NCBI RefSeq assembly: GCF_000178855.1
Contig: NZ_ADVG01000005.1
Location: 248,001-312,000 of the forward strand
Origin: Ktedonobacter racemifer DSM 44963
GTDB lineage: Bacteria > Chloroflexota > Ktedonobacteria > Ktedonobacterales > Ktedonobacteraceae
Direction of reading: 5' to 3'
DNA length: 64,000 nucleotides
The first letter of the stretch is position 1; every line of letters begins with the position of its first letter. The position numbers were made by a program, and so were the translations under genes. Positions 16,449-25,329 of this stretch are shown here, in pieces. The notes beneath the pieces are model-generated. The model was not told the DNA's origin. It worked only from the letters and a program-made list of their open reading frames with translations, and searched no databases.

Positions 16449-16501
16449 GCACTCCCTGCGCTAAATGGTGAATACACGTAAATTCCTAACGATCACACTT
16501 C

Positions 16502-16536
16502 ACGAAGGGGGTGCATAATGCGCCTCCTTCGTTTTA
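16502..16536 (+). terminator. rho-independent terminator after the P450 gene
   Basis: ACGAAGG and CCTTCGT pair, extended inward by GC pairs, followed directly by TTTT. It is 54 bp after the P450 stop. The sequence from here to 16784 shows nothing else recognisable apart from the ribosome site of the next gene. Confidence 0.7.
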
Positions 16537-16784
16537 GCTCAGGCACATGAGGCCGCTTTCTCAATCTCACCCGATAAAAATTCTTCCCCACTACGTTTCC
16601 TATTTGGCATATCTAATATCACCTCCGCGCAACAAGCAGGACCGGTTGTATCCTACGGTATTCAAAAAATGTATTGATTATGTTCTCAAGCGCGCAGTCC
16701 CTCTTTTAACGTCGGCATACATAGAGCTATCAATGGCATATGGCGGGCAGGAACCTGCCTGCTGTAAAAAGGAGTTTCCATCCT

Positions 16785-17834
16785 ATGTCATGGCAATCTC
16801 AACCGCAATTTTCGGCGCAGCCAGGAGCTACATTTCCGTCCCCTGTAGGGCAACCAGTACCTTCGTCTACCATTCCACCAGCCGTGTTTCAGGCTGCAGA
16901 AGCCGCCAGGCTGGGCGCGCCCACCCGGGAATATAATCGGGGCGCCAAAGCTTCGGCTGGAAGATCCGCGATCGCTATTCCTTTGATCCTGGGCCTGGGC
17001 GGTGGTGGCATTGGGCTGCTGGTGGGCATCTTTGTTCCTTTGCTTGTCACCCCTTTCCCCTTTAACCTGATTGCACCTGCGGTCATTCTGGTCTGCATCC
17101 TGCCTTTCTTGCCGATGTTAATCAAGCTGGTAAGAGGCGTTCTTGGCGGAGGTAGCGCGAGCGAGTTTCGCGCCTGGGGCTGTCCCGAGGGGCTGGTATA
17201 TCTGGAGGGGAAACAGTTCTTCGCAGTTCGCTGGCGTGATATCAGCGCTGTCTGGCGCAAAGTTGGTTTCGTCAATGGACTTCCCTCAACCCTGGGCTAT
17301 ATTGTCCAACCAGCCAACGCGGCCCCCTTTAAATTTAGCCTGCTCACAGGCCCCTATGCCGGTCTGCTAGACATGGTGGGAAATAGCAGTGGAAGCATGA
17401 GCATCTCTTCGGGGGCGGGTGTTATCTCTTCGCAAGGTGGCTTTATCCAGGTGGAGGGTATGGCTGATCTTTCGGCCTACGCCGGTCTGGGCGAGTTGAT
17501 TGAAGAACAGATCCTCAATCTCTACCTTCCCCAGATCCTTGAGACCTTCCAACAGGGACAGCCAATCGCCTTTGGCACATTCCTGGTCTCATCCCAGGGT
17601 TTAAGCGATGGCAACAAAAACCTGGCATGGGAGGAGATTGCCGATATTCAAGTCTCGGCGTTCGCCATTCGCATCACCAAAAGGCCTGCGGACCTGCTCT
17701 GGTACAACCTCTCTGTTCCCTCGCTACCCAATGCCGCACTCCTGATCGGTCTCCTGAATACTATTCGCGCACGTTACAGAGGACGTGGCGAGAAAGCCCC
17801 GGTCATTGATGACTCTGTTGGAAAATTCCATTAG
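16785..17834 (+). CDS. DUF6585-like membrane protein
   Basis: About 349 aa. A Pro/Gln/Ser-rich N-terminus (1-60) is followed by two TM segments (about 75-135: L-I-L-G-L-G-G-G-G-I-G-L-L-V-G-I-F and V-I-L-V-C-I-L-P-F). Two PH-like beta-rich segments then contain E-F-R-A-W-G-C-P-E-G and F-F-A-V-R-W-R-D-I-S-A-V-W, typical of the DUF6585 proteins frequent in this phylum. Function is unknown; a membrane-anchored PH-like sensor is plausible. AAGGAG precedes ATG 16785, better than ATG 16740. The last codons lie in an inverted repeat shared with the left flank of the TnpB element. Confidence 0.6.
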   Translation: MSWQSQPQFSAQPGATFPSPVGQPVPSSTIPPAVFQAAEAARLGAPTREYNRGAKASAGRSAIAIPLILGLGGGGIGLLVGIFVPLLVTPFPFNLIAPAVILVCILPFLPMLIKLVRGVLGGGSASEFRAWGCPEGLVYLEGKQFFAVRWRDISAVWRKVGFVNGLPSTLGYIVQPANAAPFKFSLLTGPYAGLLDMVGNSSGSMSISSGAGVISSQGGFIQVEGMADLSAYAGLGELIEEQILNLYLPQILETFQQGQPIAFGTFLVSSQGLSDGNKNLAWEEIADIQVSAFAIRITKRPADLLWYNLSVPSLPNAALLIGLLNTIRARYRGRGEKAPVIDDSVGKFH

Positions 17835-18022
17835 GTTGTCCAGACAGGATGGCGATTATTGGATAGAGAAAACAGAAGATGCAAAATGGGCACAAAATCG
17901 ACCAGAGCATCTGGAAAACGGCTGCAAAAATGTCCGCTCCAGAGCATAAATACAGCTCATGTTTGTTTCTCTTATTGGGCAACTTGTCCGGACAAAATTT
18001 CCCAACAGAGTCATTGATGCCG
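17803..18022. repeat. spaced imperfect inverted repeat around the 3' end of the DUF6585-like gene
   Basis: About 30 bp at 17803-17832 (containing ATGACTCTGTTGG) recurs inverted at about 17993-18022, roughly 160 bp apart. The intervening DNA to 18158 shows no gene. The repeats could be ends of a small non-autonomous element or part of the left end of the TnpB element. Confidence 0.45.
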
Positions 18023-18158
18023 GGGATGAATCGCCACCCCCGCGTGAGCGTGAGGACCGGAAAAAGCATGCCTTCTAGAACTTGCGTTCTTCACGCCGCT
18101 CTGGTACAATAGATGTGTGAGGATCGATCGCACCTATGAGATTGAAGGAGGAGCGGGC

Positions 18159-19823
18159 GTGCAAAAGACATGCCAGGGACAACGGAAGAAGAAGAAACAG
18201 CAGGAGAAACGGCCTGCCACGCCCACCTTCCTACTGGAACTGCCCCTGGTCGTCGATGCAGGGCAAGCCTCCCGCTTGCGTGCCCACCTGGAAGCCGCTC
18301 GCCAGCTCTACAATGCCATCCTCTCCGAAGGACAGAGGCGTCTGCGGCGCATGCGGTCTGATCCCGCCTGGCACGTGGCTCGTACCATTCCTCGCACTCA
18401 GAAAGCCGAACGAGCCGCCGCCTTCTCCGCCTTGCGCAAGACCTATGGCTTCACCGAGGCGGCGTTGCATGAAGCCGTCAAAGGCTTGCGCGTCGGCTGG
18501 ATTGCCGAGCATATCGAGGCCGTGCTGGCACAAACGCTGGCCACCCGTGCCTATCGCGCCCTCAACCGCGTCTGCCTGGGCAAAGCCAGGCGGGTGCGTT
18601 TCAAAAGCCGAGGACGCGGCTTCTCCAGCATTGAGAACAAGCGCAACGACACCAGCCTGCGCTTTGTCCTGCAACCACCCGAGGAGGGAAAGGCAGGGTA
18701 TCTGCTCTGGAACGGAGACCAGCTGCCCGCCCTCATCGATTGGAAGGATGAAGTCCTGACCCATGGGCTCAGGCACCGCATCAAGTATGCTCGCCTCATC
18801 CAGCGTCCTGCCAGTAGTTCCAGGGCGGAGGGAGCCGATGCCGAGGGCTATCGCTATTTCGTGCAGCTGGCCCTGGAGGGCAAGCCTCACCACAAACCCA
18901 AACACACCATCGGCAAGGGGATCATTGGAGGCGATGTGGGACCCTCGACCCTGGCGCTCGTTCCCCAGGAGGGAGAGGCAAGCCTGGAGGTGTTCTGTGC
19001 AGAACTGGCTCCCGAGGCCCGTGCCATTTGTCGCTTGCAGCGGCAGATGGACCGGCAGCGGCGGGCAGCCAACCCTAAGCACTACGACGAGAAGGGGCGC
19101 ATCAAGAAGCAGGGCAACAAGAAGCTGCGCTGGAAACAGAGCAAGCGCTACCAGGTCACCCGACGGCGCAAGGCGACCAAAGAGCGCAAACTGGCAGCGC
19201 ACCGCAAGAGCCTGCATGGGCGCAAGGTGCATCAGGTGGTGAAGCTGGGCACCACCATCATCCTCGAAAAGATTTCCTACAAGGCCTGGCAAAAGCAATT
19301 TGGCAAGAGCGTGGGACTGCGAGCACCAGGGATGTTTGTCGAACTCCTGAGACGCACCGTTGCAAGCACGGGCGGCACCCTCCTCGAAGTTCCCACACGT
19401 ACAACGGCGCTGAGCCAATGGTGTCATGGGTGCGGCAAGCGGGTCAAAAAGCCGCTTTCGCAGCGTTGGCATCAGTGCGAGTGTGGCGTGGGTCCCGTCC
19501 AACGCGACCTGTACTCGGCGTATCTTGCTGCCTACCTTGATCCAGCAGACCCCATTCCCTCGTGTGCCCGATACCAGGGGTATTGGGAAGGTGCGGAAGC
19601 GTGCCTCATGGCAGCACACGAGCGTGCAATCCAACGCGCGAAAGAGGGGCAGACCTTGCCCCGAAGCTTTGGTATTCCCAGAGCCAGAGCGCGTCTGCCG
19701 AAAAGTTCAGGGGAACCACCACGCTTCCAGCTCTTCTCCTTTGGGGAGAAGAGCTGGAAGCGTGGGTCGAACCCCTGGAACCCCCGCTGCTTTAGCACGG
19801 GGAGCTCTCAGAGACAGGGGTAA
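18159..19823 (+). CDS. tnpB: TnpB RNA-guided nuclease (IS200/IS605-type accessory), 554 aa
   Basis: The RuvC-like catalytic triad is intact: D259 in G-G-D-V-G-P-S, E370 in I-I-L-E-K-I-S-Y, and D450 in Q-R-D-L-Y-S-A. A zinc-finger-like C-H-G-C-G...C-E-C-G lies between the last two. TnpB binds omega-RNA made from the element's right end and cuts matching DNA. Start: GTG 18159 has GGAGGAG 6 nt upstream and is better than GTG 18117. The last 35 codons run into the hairpins of the element's right end, as expected when coding and guide RNA overlap. No TnpA is adjacent, so movement would need it in trans. At 554 aa it is longer than the usual 350-450. Confidence 0.88.
   Translation: MQKTCQGQRKKKKQQEKRPATPTFLLELPLVVDAGQASRLRAHLEAARQLYNAILSEGQRRLRRMRSDPAWHVARTIPRTQKAERAAAFSALRKTYGFTEAALHEAVKGLRVGWIAEHIEAVLAQTLATRAYRALNRVCLGKARRVRFKSRGRGFSSIENKRNDTSLRFVLQPPEEGKAGYLLWNGDQLPALIDWKDEVLTHGLRHRIKYARLIQRPASSSRAEGADAEGYRYFVQLALEGKPHHKPKHTIGKGIIGGDVGPSTLALVPQEGEASLEVFCAELAPEARAICRLQRQMDRQRRAANPKHYDEKGRIKKQGNKKLRWKQSKRYQVTRRRKATKERKLAAHRKSLHGRKVHQVVKLGTTIILEKISYKAWQKQFGKSVGLRAPGMFVELLRRTVASTGGTLLEVPTRTTALSQWCHGCGKRVKKPLSQRWHQCECGVGPVQRDLYSAYLAAYLDPADPIPSCARYQGYWEGAEACLMAAHERAIQRAKEGQTLPRSFGIPRARARLPKSSGEPPRFQLFSFGEKSWKRGSNPWNPRCFSTGSSQRQG
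19720..19803 (+). ncRNA. probable omega-RNA 3' portion and right end of the TnpB element
   Basis: A perfect 21-bp-arm hairpin (19720-19740 with 19746-19766, 5-nt loop) is followed by the small end hairpin CCCCGCTGCTTTAGCACGGG at 19783-19802. This second form, C-rich stem with CTTTAGC in the loop, also ends the TnpB element at 58 kb. By analogy with known TnpB systems the RNA would extend past the last hairpin into flanking guide sequence. Confidence 0.55.
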
Positions 19824-19853
19824 TCAAGCTTCATCGAGGAGGCCAGGGTGTGA

Positions 19854-19897
19854 TATAATCCCGACAAAAGGCGCTTGCTCTACTCAAGCAAGCGCCT
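19854..19897 (+). promoter_or_regulatory. -10 box and 5' leader hairpin of the following membrane-protein gene
   Basis: TATAAT at 19854-19859 is followed by AGGCGCTTGCT/AGCAAGCGCCT (19869-19879 with 19887-19897), an 11-bp-arm hairpin ending 15 bp before the ATG. The hairpin might govern translation or stability of the transcript. Confidence 0.4.
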
Positions 19898-19912
19898 GCC
19901 AGGAATCACGCT

Positions 19913-20701
19913 ATGCACTATCTACGCTCGACGCTTCCACCGCTGCGCGACCCGGTATGGTTGCTCTTCATCCCGCCACTGCTTGGCCGCGCCTGGCTGC
20001 TCTACCGGCTCCACGCCGTCAGCTCGCCGATATCGGTAACGATCACACTCCTGCTCATGCTGCTCCTCGCGGTACTGGGATGGTGCGGTGCGGCTCTCCT
20101 TGCCAGGCATGCATATCTCTCCGAGCGACCTCGCGAACGCTTCCTGGTAATGACCACACTGGGAACCCTGGCGGCCCCGCTTCCCCTGATACTGATGGAG
20201 AGCGCTGGCTGGAACTGGAATTTCGCATGGATCACGCTGCTCCTTCCCAATACCTCCATGCCCTTACCATTTACCCTTGCACATACCTGGGTCCTGGTCG
20301 TTCCAACCCTGGCATTACTGCTCATCCTTTGGAGTTGGCTTGCACGCGTCTTCAATCCCACACATCCGCTCTTCTCCTACCCACGCAAGCTCGCAACACT
20401 TCCCCTGGCCTGGAGCAGTGCCACACTCCTGCTCGCACTCATCCTACGCTTAGCACACGCCCCCTCTGTGCTCACCCACGGCGCACTCGCCCTGGCTACG
20501 CTGGCCCTGCCCATCTTCCCCGCCGCGCTCTTCATCCTCCCCTACATACTAATCGAATGGGATGAGAAACGAGGCCAGGCCTTCACCCCTCGTATACGCG
20601 TCACACTCCATGTCGTGATGCTCACCGTCATTGCCCTATACTTCCTCAGTCAGCTCTATATTTATGTATCAGAGACCTTTAGCGGAGGCATGCCATCATG
20701 A
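19913..20701 (+). CDS. integral membrane protein of unknown function
   Basis: 262 aa with about seven hydrophobic segments (around 15-35, 42-66, 78-100, 118-142, 165-185, 195-215 and 232-252). No catalytic motif or family signature was recognised. AGGA precedes the ATG. It lies just after the TnpB element and is followed by a hairpin at 20752-20777, so it is probably transcribed alone. Its origin relative to the element is unclear. Confidence 0.6.
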   Translation: MHYLRSTLPPLRDPVWLLFIPPLLGRAWLLYRLHAVSSPISVTITLLLMLLLAVLGWCGAALLARHAYLSERPRERFLVMTTLGTLAAPLPLILMESAGWNWNFAWITLLLPNTSMPLPFTLAHTWVLVVPTLALLLILWSWLARVFNPTHPLFSYPRKLATLPLAWSSATLLLALILRLAHAPSVLTHGALALATLALPIFPAALFILPYILIEWDEKRGQAFTPRIRVTLHVVMLTVIALYFLSQLYIYVSETFSGGMPS

Positions 20702-20751
20702 GGTCTTCATCGTGTCCAATACTCAAGCGCTCTTCAGAAGCACGACTTTCC

Positions 20752-20777
20752 CCTCCCCACCTGCATAGGTGGGGAGG
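20752..20777. terminator. hairpin between convergent genes
   Basis: CCTCCCCACCT and AGGTGGGGAGG form 11-bp arms around a 4-nt loop between a plus-strand stop (20701) and a minus-strand stop (20795). Confidence 0.6.
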
Positions 20778-20794
20778 AAATTAGATAATGCACT

Positions 20795-21433
20795 TTATTC
20801 GCGGCGGTCCTCAATCTCCCAGATGTGATCGATAACGTGCCAGGCGATGCGCCGAAGGGCGTAGGCAGAGGGCCAGCCGCCAGGTGCCAGAGGCGAGCCA
20901 TCGGAGGGCTGGCTCAGGACTGAGGCAATGTCCTCGCGCATGGCAGTCAGGGCGTTGCGGTCACCGGGCGGGAAGGGCTTGTGGCGCACGCCGATCTTGC
21001 GCGCGTAGGTTCGCTCGGCCTCGATAACGTGGCGATAAACTTCGTCGCGCTCACGTCCACCACCGCGTGGCCCTTTGCGGAGTATATTGGGCGAGGCGGC
21101 AACCACCTCATCTAAAATCGCCCACGCAGCCCGCAGCAGCGCGACGCCCCGCTCGGCCGTCGCGGCATCAAGTGGAGCGGTATCGCTGGTGACCATGGCT
21201 GAGGGTGCGCCAAAGTCTGTGGTTGTATCGCCCTGCACGCGCTCGACGACCACCGGCTCGCCGGGATTGAGCTCCAGCCCTGCTTTGAGCGCAATCACTT
21301 TATAACGCGAGGCATATACAATAAGGATCTGCATCGCCTCGGCCTCGGTCTTCGCGAAACGGCACCAGCCAGGCCACTCCAGGGCACAGGCCGCGACTTT
21401 CTTCTCGCCTACTTCCAGATAAATGTTTGTCAT
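20795..21433 (-). CDS. two-domain protein: HicB-like N-terminus and DinB-like C-terminus
   Basis: About 212 aa. The N-terminal 60 residues (V-A-A-C-A-L-E-W-P-G-W-C-R-F-A, then regularly spaced Glu/Ala) look like the HicB/UPF0150-type fold. The C-terminal 100 residues resemble a DinB four-helix bundle, with H-V-I-E-A-E-R-T-Y and a final R-I-A-W-H-V-I-D-H-I-W-E-I-E-D with possible metal-ligand histidines. DinB-like proteins are often metal-dependent thiol transferases or of unknown role. ATG 21433, after GAGGAA, is preferred over the TTG at 21451. Confidence 0.55.
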   Translation of the reverse strand: MTNIYLEVGEKKVAACALEWPGWCRFAKTEAEAMQILIVYASRYKVIALKAGLELNPGEPVVVERVQGDTTTDFGAPSAMVTSDTAPLDAATAERGVALLRAAWAILDEVVAASPNILRKGPRGGGRERDEVYRHVIEAERTYARKIGVRHKPFPPGDRNALTAMREDIASVLSQPSDGSPLAPGGWPSAYALRRIAWHVIDHIWEIEDRRE

Positions 21434-21487
21434 ACGCTTTTTCTTCCTCAAGCTTTATTGGGTATCCGGCAAGTAATATGGGATTTC

Positions 21488-21571
21488 TGTAGGGGCCTGC
21501 TGGCATGGCCTCTTTGCGCCGAGAGTAAAATTCCCCTTGCGCGAAAAGGCCATGCCAGCATGGCCCCTACA
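21488..21571. repeat. long inverted repeat, family A
   Basis: Arms 21488-21510 and 21548-21571 match except for one missing base and contain TGTAGGGGCC...TGGCATGGCC. It stands between the DinB-like and VOC genes. Related sequences occur at 23617 and 61394. Confidence 0.8.
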
Positions 21572-21574
21572 AAC

Positions 21575-21961
21575 TCAGGCTTTGGGGAATGGCGTGTAGA
21601 GCTCGACCAGGTGACCATCGGGATCGGTGACATGGGCCTGGCGCGCCTGCATATGGGAGAAGTCCTGCGGCTCATAGACAGAGGTGGCACCGCCCGCGAG
21701 CAGTTCCGCGTAGCTAGCGTCAACATCTTCCACCTGGAAGGAGAGATACATTGAGTGAGCCTGGGATTGCTCTGAGGTCGCAATCTTACTGGCATTGGCA
21801 AGCGTACTACTGAGGAGTAGCAAAGTGGTGCTGCCCGTGTCAAACGAGGCAAAACCCGTTGCCTCATCGCTATATGTCAGGGGCAGTTTAGCCACATCGC
21901 GCCAGAAGCGAACCGCAGCTGGAAAGTCAGTAACGATCAAGGGGATATAGTTCAGTTTCAT
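21575..21961 (-). CDS. VOC-family protein (glyoxalase/bleomycin-resistance fold)
   Basis: 128 aa with the two beta-alpha-beta-beta-beta modules of the vicinal oxygen chelate superfamily: L-I-V-T-D-F-P-A-A-V-R-F-W-R-D at the N-terminus and H-V-T-D-P-D-G-H-L-V-E-L at the C-terminus, which includes the usual metal-binding Glu. Members are dioxygenases, isomerases or drug-binding proteins; the substrate here is not evident. AAGGAG precedes the ATG. The 316 bp upstream to the aminotransferase gene hold no further recognisable feature. Confidence 0.85.
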   Translation of the reverse strand: MKLNYIPLIVTDFPAAVRFWRDVAKLPLTYSDEATGFASFDTGSTTLLLLSSTLANASKIATSEQSQAHSMYLSFQVEDVDASYAELLAGGATSVYEPQDFSHMQARQAHVTDPDGHLVELYTPFPKA

Positions 21962-22277
21962 AGCTTAGCTCCTTCTTTTCTCTCTAGGAAATGCTCTTCC
22001 TTGTAGTCACAATTTCGTCATCCACACGCTCACCACAAGCCTGTTCATTTCCACCTCACGAGTAGTATACCCTGAATAACGGACAAATTTGGTCCTATAC
22101 TTCTCCTGTTTTTTAGGCCCAAATGGGGGATGTCTTGTGCATCGAAGGGAGCCAATTGTTATACTTTACCCCAACATTGGCCGCTATTGGCTGTAGACAC
22201 GCTATCCATCACACTCTACACTAAACTTTATCTCCAGTAAAAAATTAAAAATAAGCAGATAGAAAAGGAGCCTATCC

Positions 22278-23516
22278 ATGCCAGACTTTTGGGACCTGCA
22301 CTACGCGCAACGCGTCCAACTGATGAAGAGTTCCGCCATTCGCGACCTCCTTAAGCTTACCGAGCAGCCAGAGGTGATCTCCTTCGCGGGCGGCCTGCCC
22401 GCCGCTGAAATCTTTCCGGTAGAGAAGGTCGCGTCCGCCACACAGAAGGTACTTCAGGAGCGCGGTGTGCAGGCCCTTCAGTATGGCCCCTCGGAAGGCT
22501 ACCGCCCCCTACTTGAGCTGATCGCGCAGACCTCCTCCCGCGATGGGCTAACGATCACACCTGAGAATATCTTTATCGTCTCAGGCTCGCAGCAGGGCCT
22601 GGACTTCGTTGGGCGCCTGCTAGTCAATCCCGGTGATCTCGTTCTGGTGGAGTCGCCAACCTATATGGGTGCCTTGCAGGCTATGGCCCCCTATGGCGCT
22701 GACTATATCACCGTCCCCTCCGATGAAAATGGCCTGCGCACCGATGCCCTGGAGGAGATGCTGGCCCTCAAGCCCAAGCTGATGTATGTCCTGCCCAATT
22801 TCCAGAACCCCTCGGGTGTGACCCTCTCCCTGGAGCGCCGCAAACGGTTGGTCGAGCTGGCCAACCGCTATGGCGTCCCGGTTGTTGAGGATGATCCCTA
22901 CTCACAGCTGCGCTTCGAGGGCGAGCCTCTTCCCTCCCTGCTCACGCTGGACAGCCAACTGCGCAAGAGCGAGGGCGAGCCATACCGGGGCAACATCATC
23001 CAGCTCAACACCTTCTCCAAGGTGCTGACACCTGGCCTGCGCGTGGCCTGGATCGTCGCCTCCCCCGAACTGGTGCGCAAGCTCGTCCAGACCAAGCAGG
23101 GCGCGGACCTCCATACCGCCTCGCTCAACCAGCTGATCGTCCATGAATTGCTGCGCGAAGGCTTCATTGAGCAGCATATCCCGCTTATCCGCCGCACCTA
23201 TGGCGAGCGCCGCAATATCATGTTGCAGGCCATGGAGGAACACTTCCCGGCAGGCATTCGCTGGACACGTCCCCAGGGTGGCATGTTCCTCTGGGTTGTC
23301 CTCCCAGAAGGCCTGAACTCGACCGAACTGCTGCGCGAAGCGGTCAAAGAGAACGTAGCCTTTGTGCCTGGCACGCCCTTCCACGCCCAGGGTGGTGGAG
23401 AAAATACCCTGCGCCTGAGCTTCTCCAACGCCACTCCTGAGCAGATCCGCGAGGGTATCGCGCGCCTGGGCCGCGTCTTCCATAAAGCCCTGGCCGAGAC
23501 CGCAGTCAAGGCTTAG
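22278..23516 (+). CDS. PLP-dependent aminotransferase (LysN/2-aminoadipate type)
   Basis: 412 aa, fold type I class. Visible are V-I-S-F-A-G-G-L-P, L-Q-Y-G-P-S-E-G-Y, P-N-F-Q-N-P-S-G, V-V-E-D-D-P-Y, the PLP-lysine motif T-F-S-K-V-L-T-P-G-L-R and R-L-S-F-S-N near the end. This is the pattern of MocR-linked and 2-aminoadipate/aromatic transaminases but without an N-terminal HTH. AAGGAG precedes the ATG. The natural amino acid substrate is not evident; neighbours give no pathway context. Confidence 0.9.
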   Translation: MPDFWDLHYAQRVQLMKSSAIRDLLKLTEQPEVISFAGGLPAAEIFPVEKVASATQKVLQERGVQALQYGPSEGYRPLLELIAQTSSRDGLTITPENIFIVSGSQQGLDFVGRLLVNPGDLVLVESPTYMGALQAMAPYGADYITVPSDENGLRTDALEEMLALKPKLMYVLPNFQNPSGVTLSLERRKRLVELANRYGVPVVEDDPYSQLRFEGEPLPSLLTLDSQLRKSEGEPYRGNIIQLNTFSKVLTPGLRVAWIVASPELVRKLVQTKQGADLHTASLNQLIVHELLREGFIEQHIPLIRRTYGERRNIMLQAMEEHFPAGIRWTRPQGGMFLWVVLPEGLNSTELLREAVKENVAFVPGTPFHAQGGGENTLRLSFSNATPEQIREGIARLGRVFHKALAETAVKA

Positions 23517-23616
23517 AGCGGCAGTACAATACACCACCCCAACGACGCTGCGGGGCCGCGCTGCTAACCCCCATTCGGGGGCAAGCGCACGCACTTATAT
23601 ATGATGGTACGGAGTT

Positions 23617-23702
23617 TGTAGGGTCCATGCTTGCATGGACTTATTCTCACGGGGTGAGCATATCGCCTGGCGAGGAGAGTCCACGTAAGCATGGACCCTA
23701 CA
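23617..23702. repeat. long inverted repeat, family A
   Basis: Arms 23617-23640 and 23679-23702 pair over 24 bp with two mismatches and contain TGTAGGGTCCATGCTT. It lies between the aminotransferase stop and the kinase-like gene. An ATG inside the right arm is therefore unlikely to be the start of the next gene. Confidence 0.8.
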
Positions 23703-23735
23703 ATTTTTCGGATGTATCAGTATATACTTCTGAAC

Positions 23736-24644
23736 ATGGGTAATAAAAAGACTGAACTGAATCTGGAAGCGGTAAAGGCCTTCCTTTATGATCACTGTAT
23801 GAGCGAGGTAGACACTCTCCAACAGATGATTGAAGGCGAAGAGTCGCAGGCCTTTTCCTTCAAGTGTGGTAACGCTGAGTACGTCATTCGCATCAACCCC
23901 TCCATCGCGGGCTTTCAAAAAGGTGCCTACGCTTATCACCATTTCCATTCCGAGCGAGTCCCTATTCCACGTGTCATCCAGACGGGATATATTGATGAGC
24001 AACATGCCTTCAGCATAAGCGAAAAAATGCCAGGGATCACACTTCAGGATGTCGATAGTGCCACGCTTCAACGCCTCCTGAAGCCAACTGCTGATGTCTG
24101 GCTAGCATTGAGCAAATTTGATCCAGATGATACAACGGGCTTTGGCGATTTTGACGCATCTGGACAGGGAGTCTATGTGACATGGCGGGAGTTTCTTCTG
24201 GAGCCACAGACCTATGCTTGGGAACGCGCACTACCCACGAAAGAACTTGCTATGTGCCAGGAAGTGCTCAAGACGTTTCTCGCTCTCGTAAAGCAGTGTC
24301 CGGAGGAGCGCGCCCTGGTTCACGGTGATTTCGGCTCGAATAATGTACTCACTGACGGAGAGCGCATCACCGCCGTACTCGATTGGGAGAATGCCAAGTA
24401 TGGCGATCCCCTGTTTGATGTCGCGACCGCCTATTTCTGGAGTCCCTGGCTGGAGTGTATGAGGGAACAGGCCGCCTACTTCGAGGCACACCTCTCAAGC
24501 CTCCCCACTTATCAGGAGCGGATTCTCTGCTATCAGCTCCGCATCGGACTGACCGAAGTCTATGAAACAGCTCTCCAGCAGGAATGGAACATCGCTCAAT
24601 GGGCAATCAAACGCTGTGTAGAAATTGCGCGCGATCTTTGCTAA
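23736..24644 (+). CDS. aminoglycoside phosphotransferase-family protein
   Basis: About 302 aa. The kinase core is clear: catalytic loop L-V-H-G-D-F-G-S-N-N-V-L and the metal-binding V-L-D-W-E-N-A-K-Y-G-D-P. The closest recollection is the hygromycin-B 4-O-kinase type. Such enzymes phosphorylate antibiotics or small metabolites; resistance is not shown. The start is uncertain: ATG 23736 begins M-G-N-K-K-T-E-L-N-L-E-A-V-K, which fits the family, while ATG 23691 lies in the hairpin arm and ATG 23712 is possible. No good ribosome site is visible. Confidence 0.78.
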   Translation: MGNKKTELNLEAVKAFLYDHCMSEVDTLQQMIEGEESQAFSFKCGNAEYVIRINPSIAGFQKGAYAYHHFHSERVPIPRVIQTGYIDEQHAFSISEKMPGITLQDVDSATLQRLLKPTADVWLALSKFDPDDTTGFGDFDASGQGVYVTWREFLLEPQTYAWERALPTKELAMCQEVLKTFLALVKQCPEERALVHGDFGSNNVLTDGERITAVLDWENAKYGDPLFDVATAYFWSPWLECMREQAAYFEAHLSSLPTYQERILCYQLRIGLTEVYETALQQEWNIAQWAIKRCVEIARDLC

Positions 24645-24692
24645 ATGGACGCATGTGAAAAAAGAGAGGGCAGCGTTGCCCCACACTGCCGC

Positions 24693-25193
24693 TCACTCCA
24701 GGGAGGTATCCCCAAAGGACTCCAGCAGGGTGCGGAGCATATTCGCAAGCTGTTCGCATTCTTCCCGGTCCAAGGGTTGGAGTATGCGCTCCATGTTCGC
24801 GGCATGAAGGCTGAAGATTCTGTCCAAAACTTCGCGTCCATGTGGTGTGAGTCGGATACGGACAGAACGTCGATCATCGAGATCTCGCACCCGCTCGACG
24901 AAGCCTCTGGCCTCCATGCGATCAATACGATTTGTGATGGCCCCGGAGGTCACCAATGCTGCCTTGAGTAAGGCAGAGGCAGTGAGTTCATATGGCTCTC
25001 CTGATCGACGCAGTGTCGTGAGCACATCAAACTCAAACGCCTCCAACCCGTGCTCGCTGAAAAACTTCTTGTACTCCCTTTCCAGTACACGTGAGAGCCG
25101 CGCGACCCGACCGAGAACGCCCATCGACCAGAGGTCAACGTCGGGACGCTCCCCGTGCCATTGATCCATTACCTTGTCAATTGCATCAGTCAT
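24693..25193 (-). CDS. MarR-family transcriptional regulator
   Basis: About 166 aa with the winged-helix signature L-T-A-S-A-L-L-K-A-A-L-V-T-S-G-A-I-T-N-R-I-D-R-M-E, R-G-F-V-E-R-V-R-D-L-D-D-R-R and V-R-I-R-L-T-P-H-G. GGGAGGA precedes ATG 25193, shorter than the open frame from 25247. It is divergent from the cupin gene. A promoter and inverted repeat lie between them, so it probably controls that gene and itself. Confidence 0.88.
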   Translation of the reverse strand: MTDAIDKVMDQWHGERPDVDLWSMGVLGRVARLSRVLEREYKKFFSEHGLEAFEFDVLTTLRRSGEPYELTASALLKAALVTSGAITNRIDRMEARGFVERVRDLDDRRSVRIRLTPHGREVLDRIFSLHAANMERILQPLDREECEQLANMLRTLLESFGDTSLE

Positions 25194-25234
25194 GCATTCC
25201 TCCCAGCCATACAAATACCTTAACATTAAAATAC

Positions 25235-25269
25235 TTGACGTTAACATTTATTTGGTTTATTATCTTAAC
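25235..25269 (+). promoter_or_regulatory. promoter of the cupin gene overlapping an inverted repeat
   Basis: TTGACG (25235-25240), a 17-bp spacer and TATTAT (25258-25263) fit a sigma-70 promoter. Overlapping it, GTTAACAT and its imperfect mirror ATCTTAAC form an inverted repeat, a likely MarR operator that would block the promoter. Confidence 0.6.
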
Positions 25270-25329
25270 GTTGTGATAATAACATGTCCCCCTGTTGGGC
25301 GTCAAGAAAAGGAAAGGAACAAGAGAGAT

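Noticed and set aside
18231..19634. 467-codon frame antisense to the TnpB gene
   Set aside because: The plus strand has the RuvC triad and zinc finger; the antisense product has no recognisable domain.
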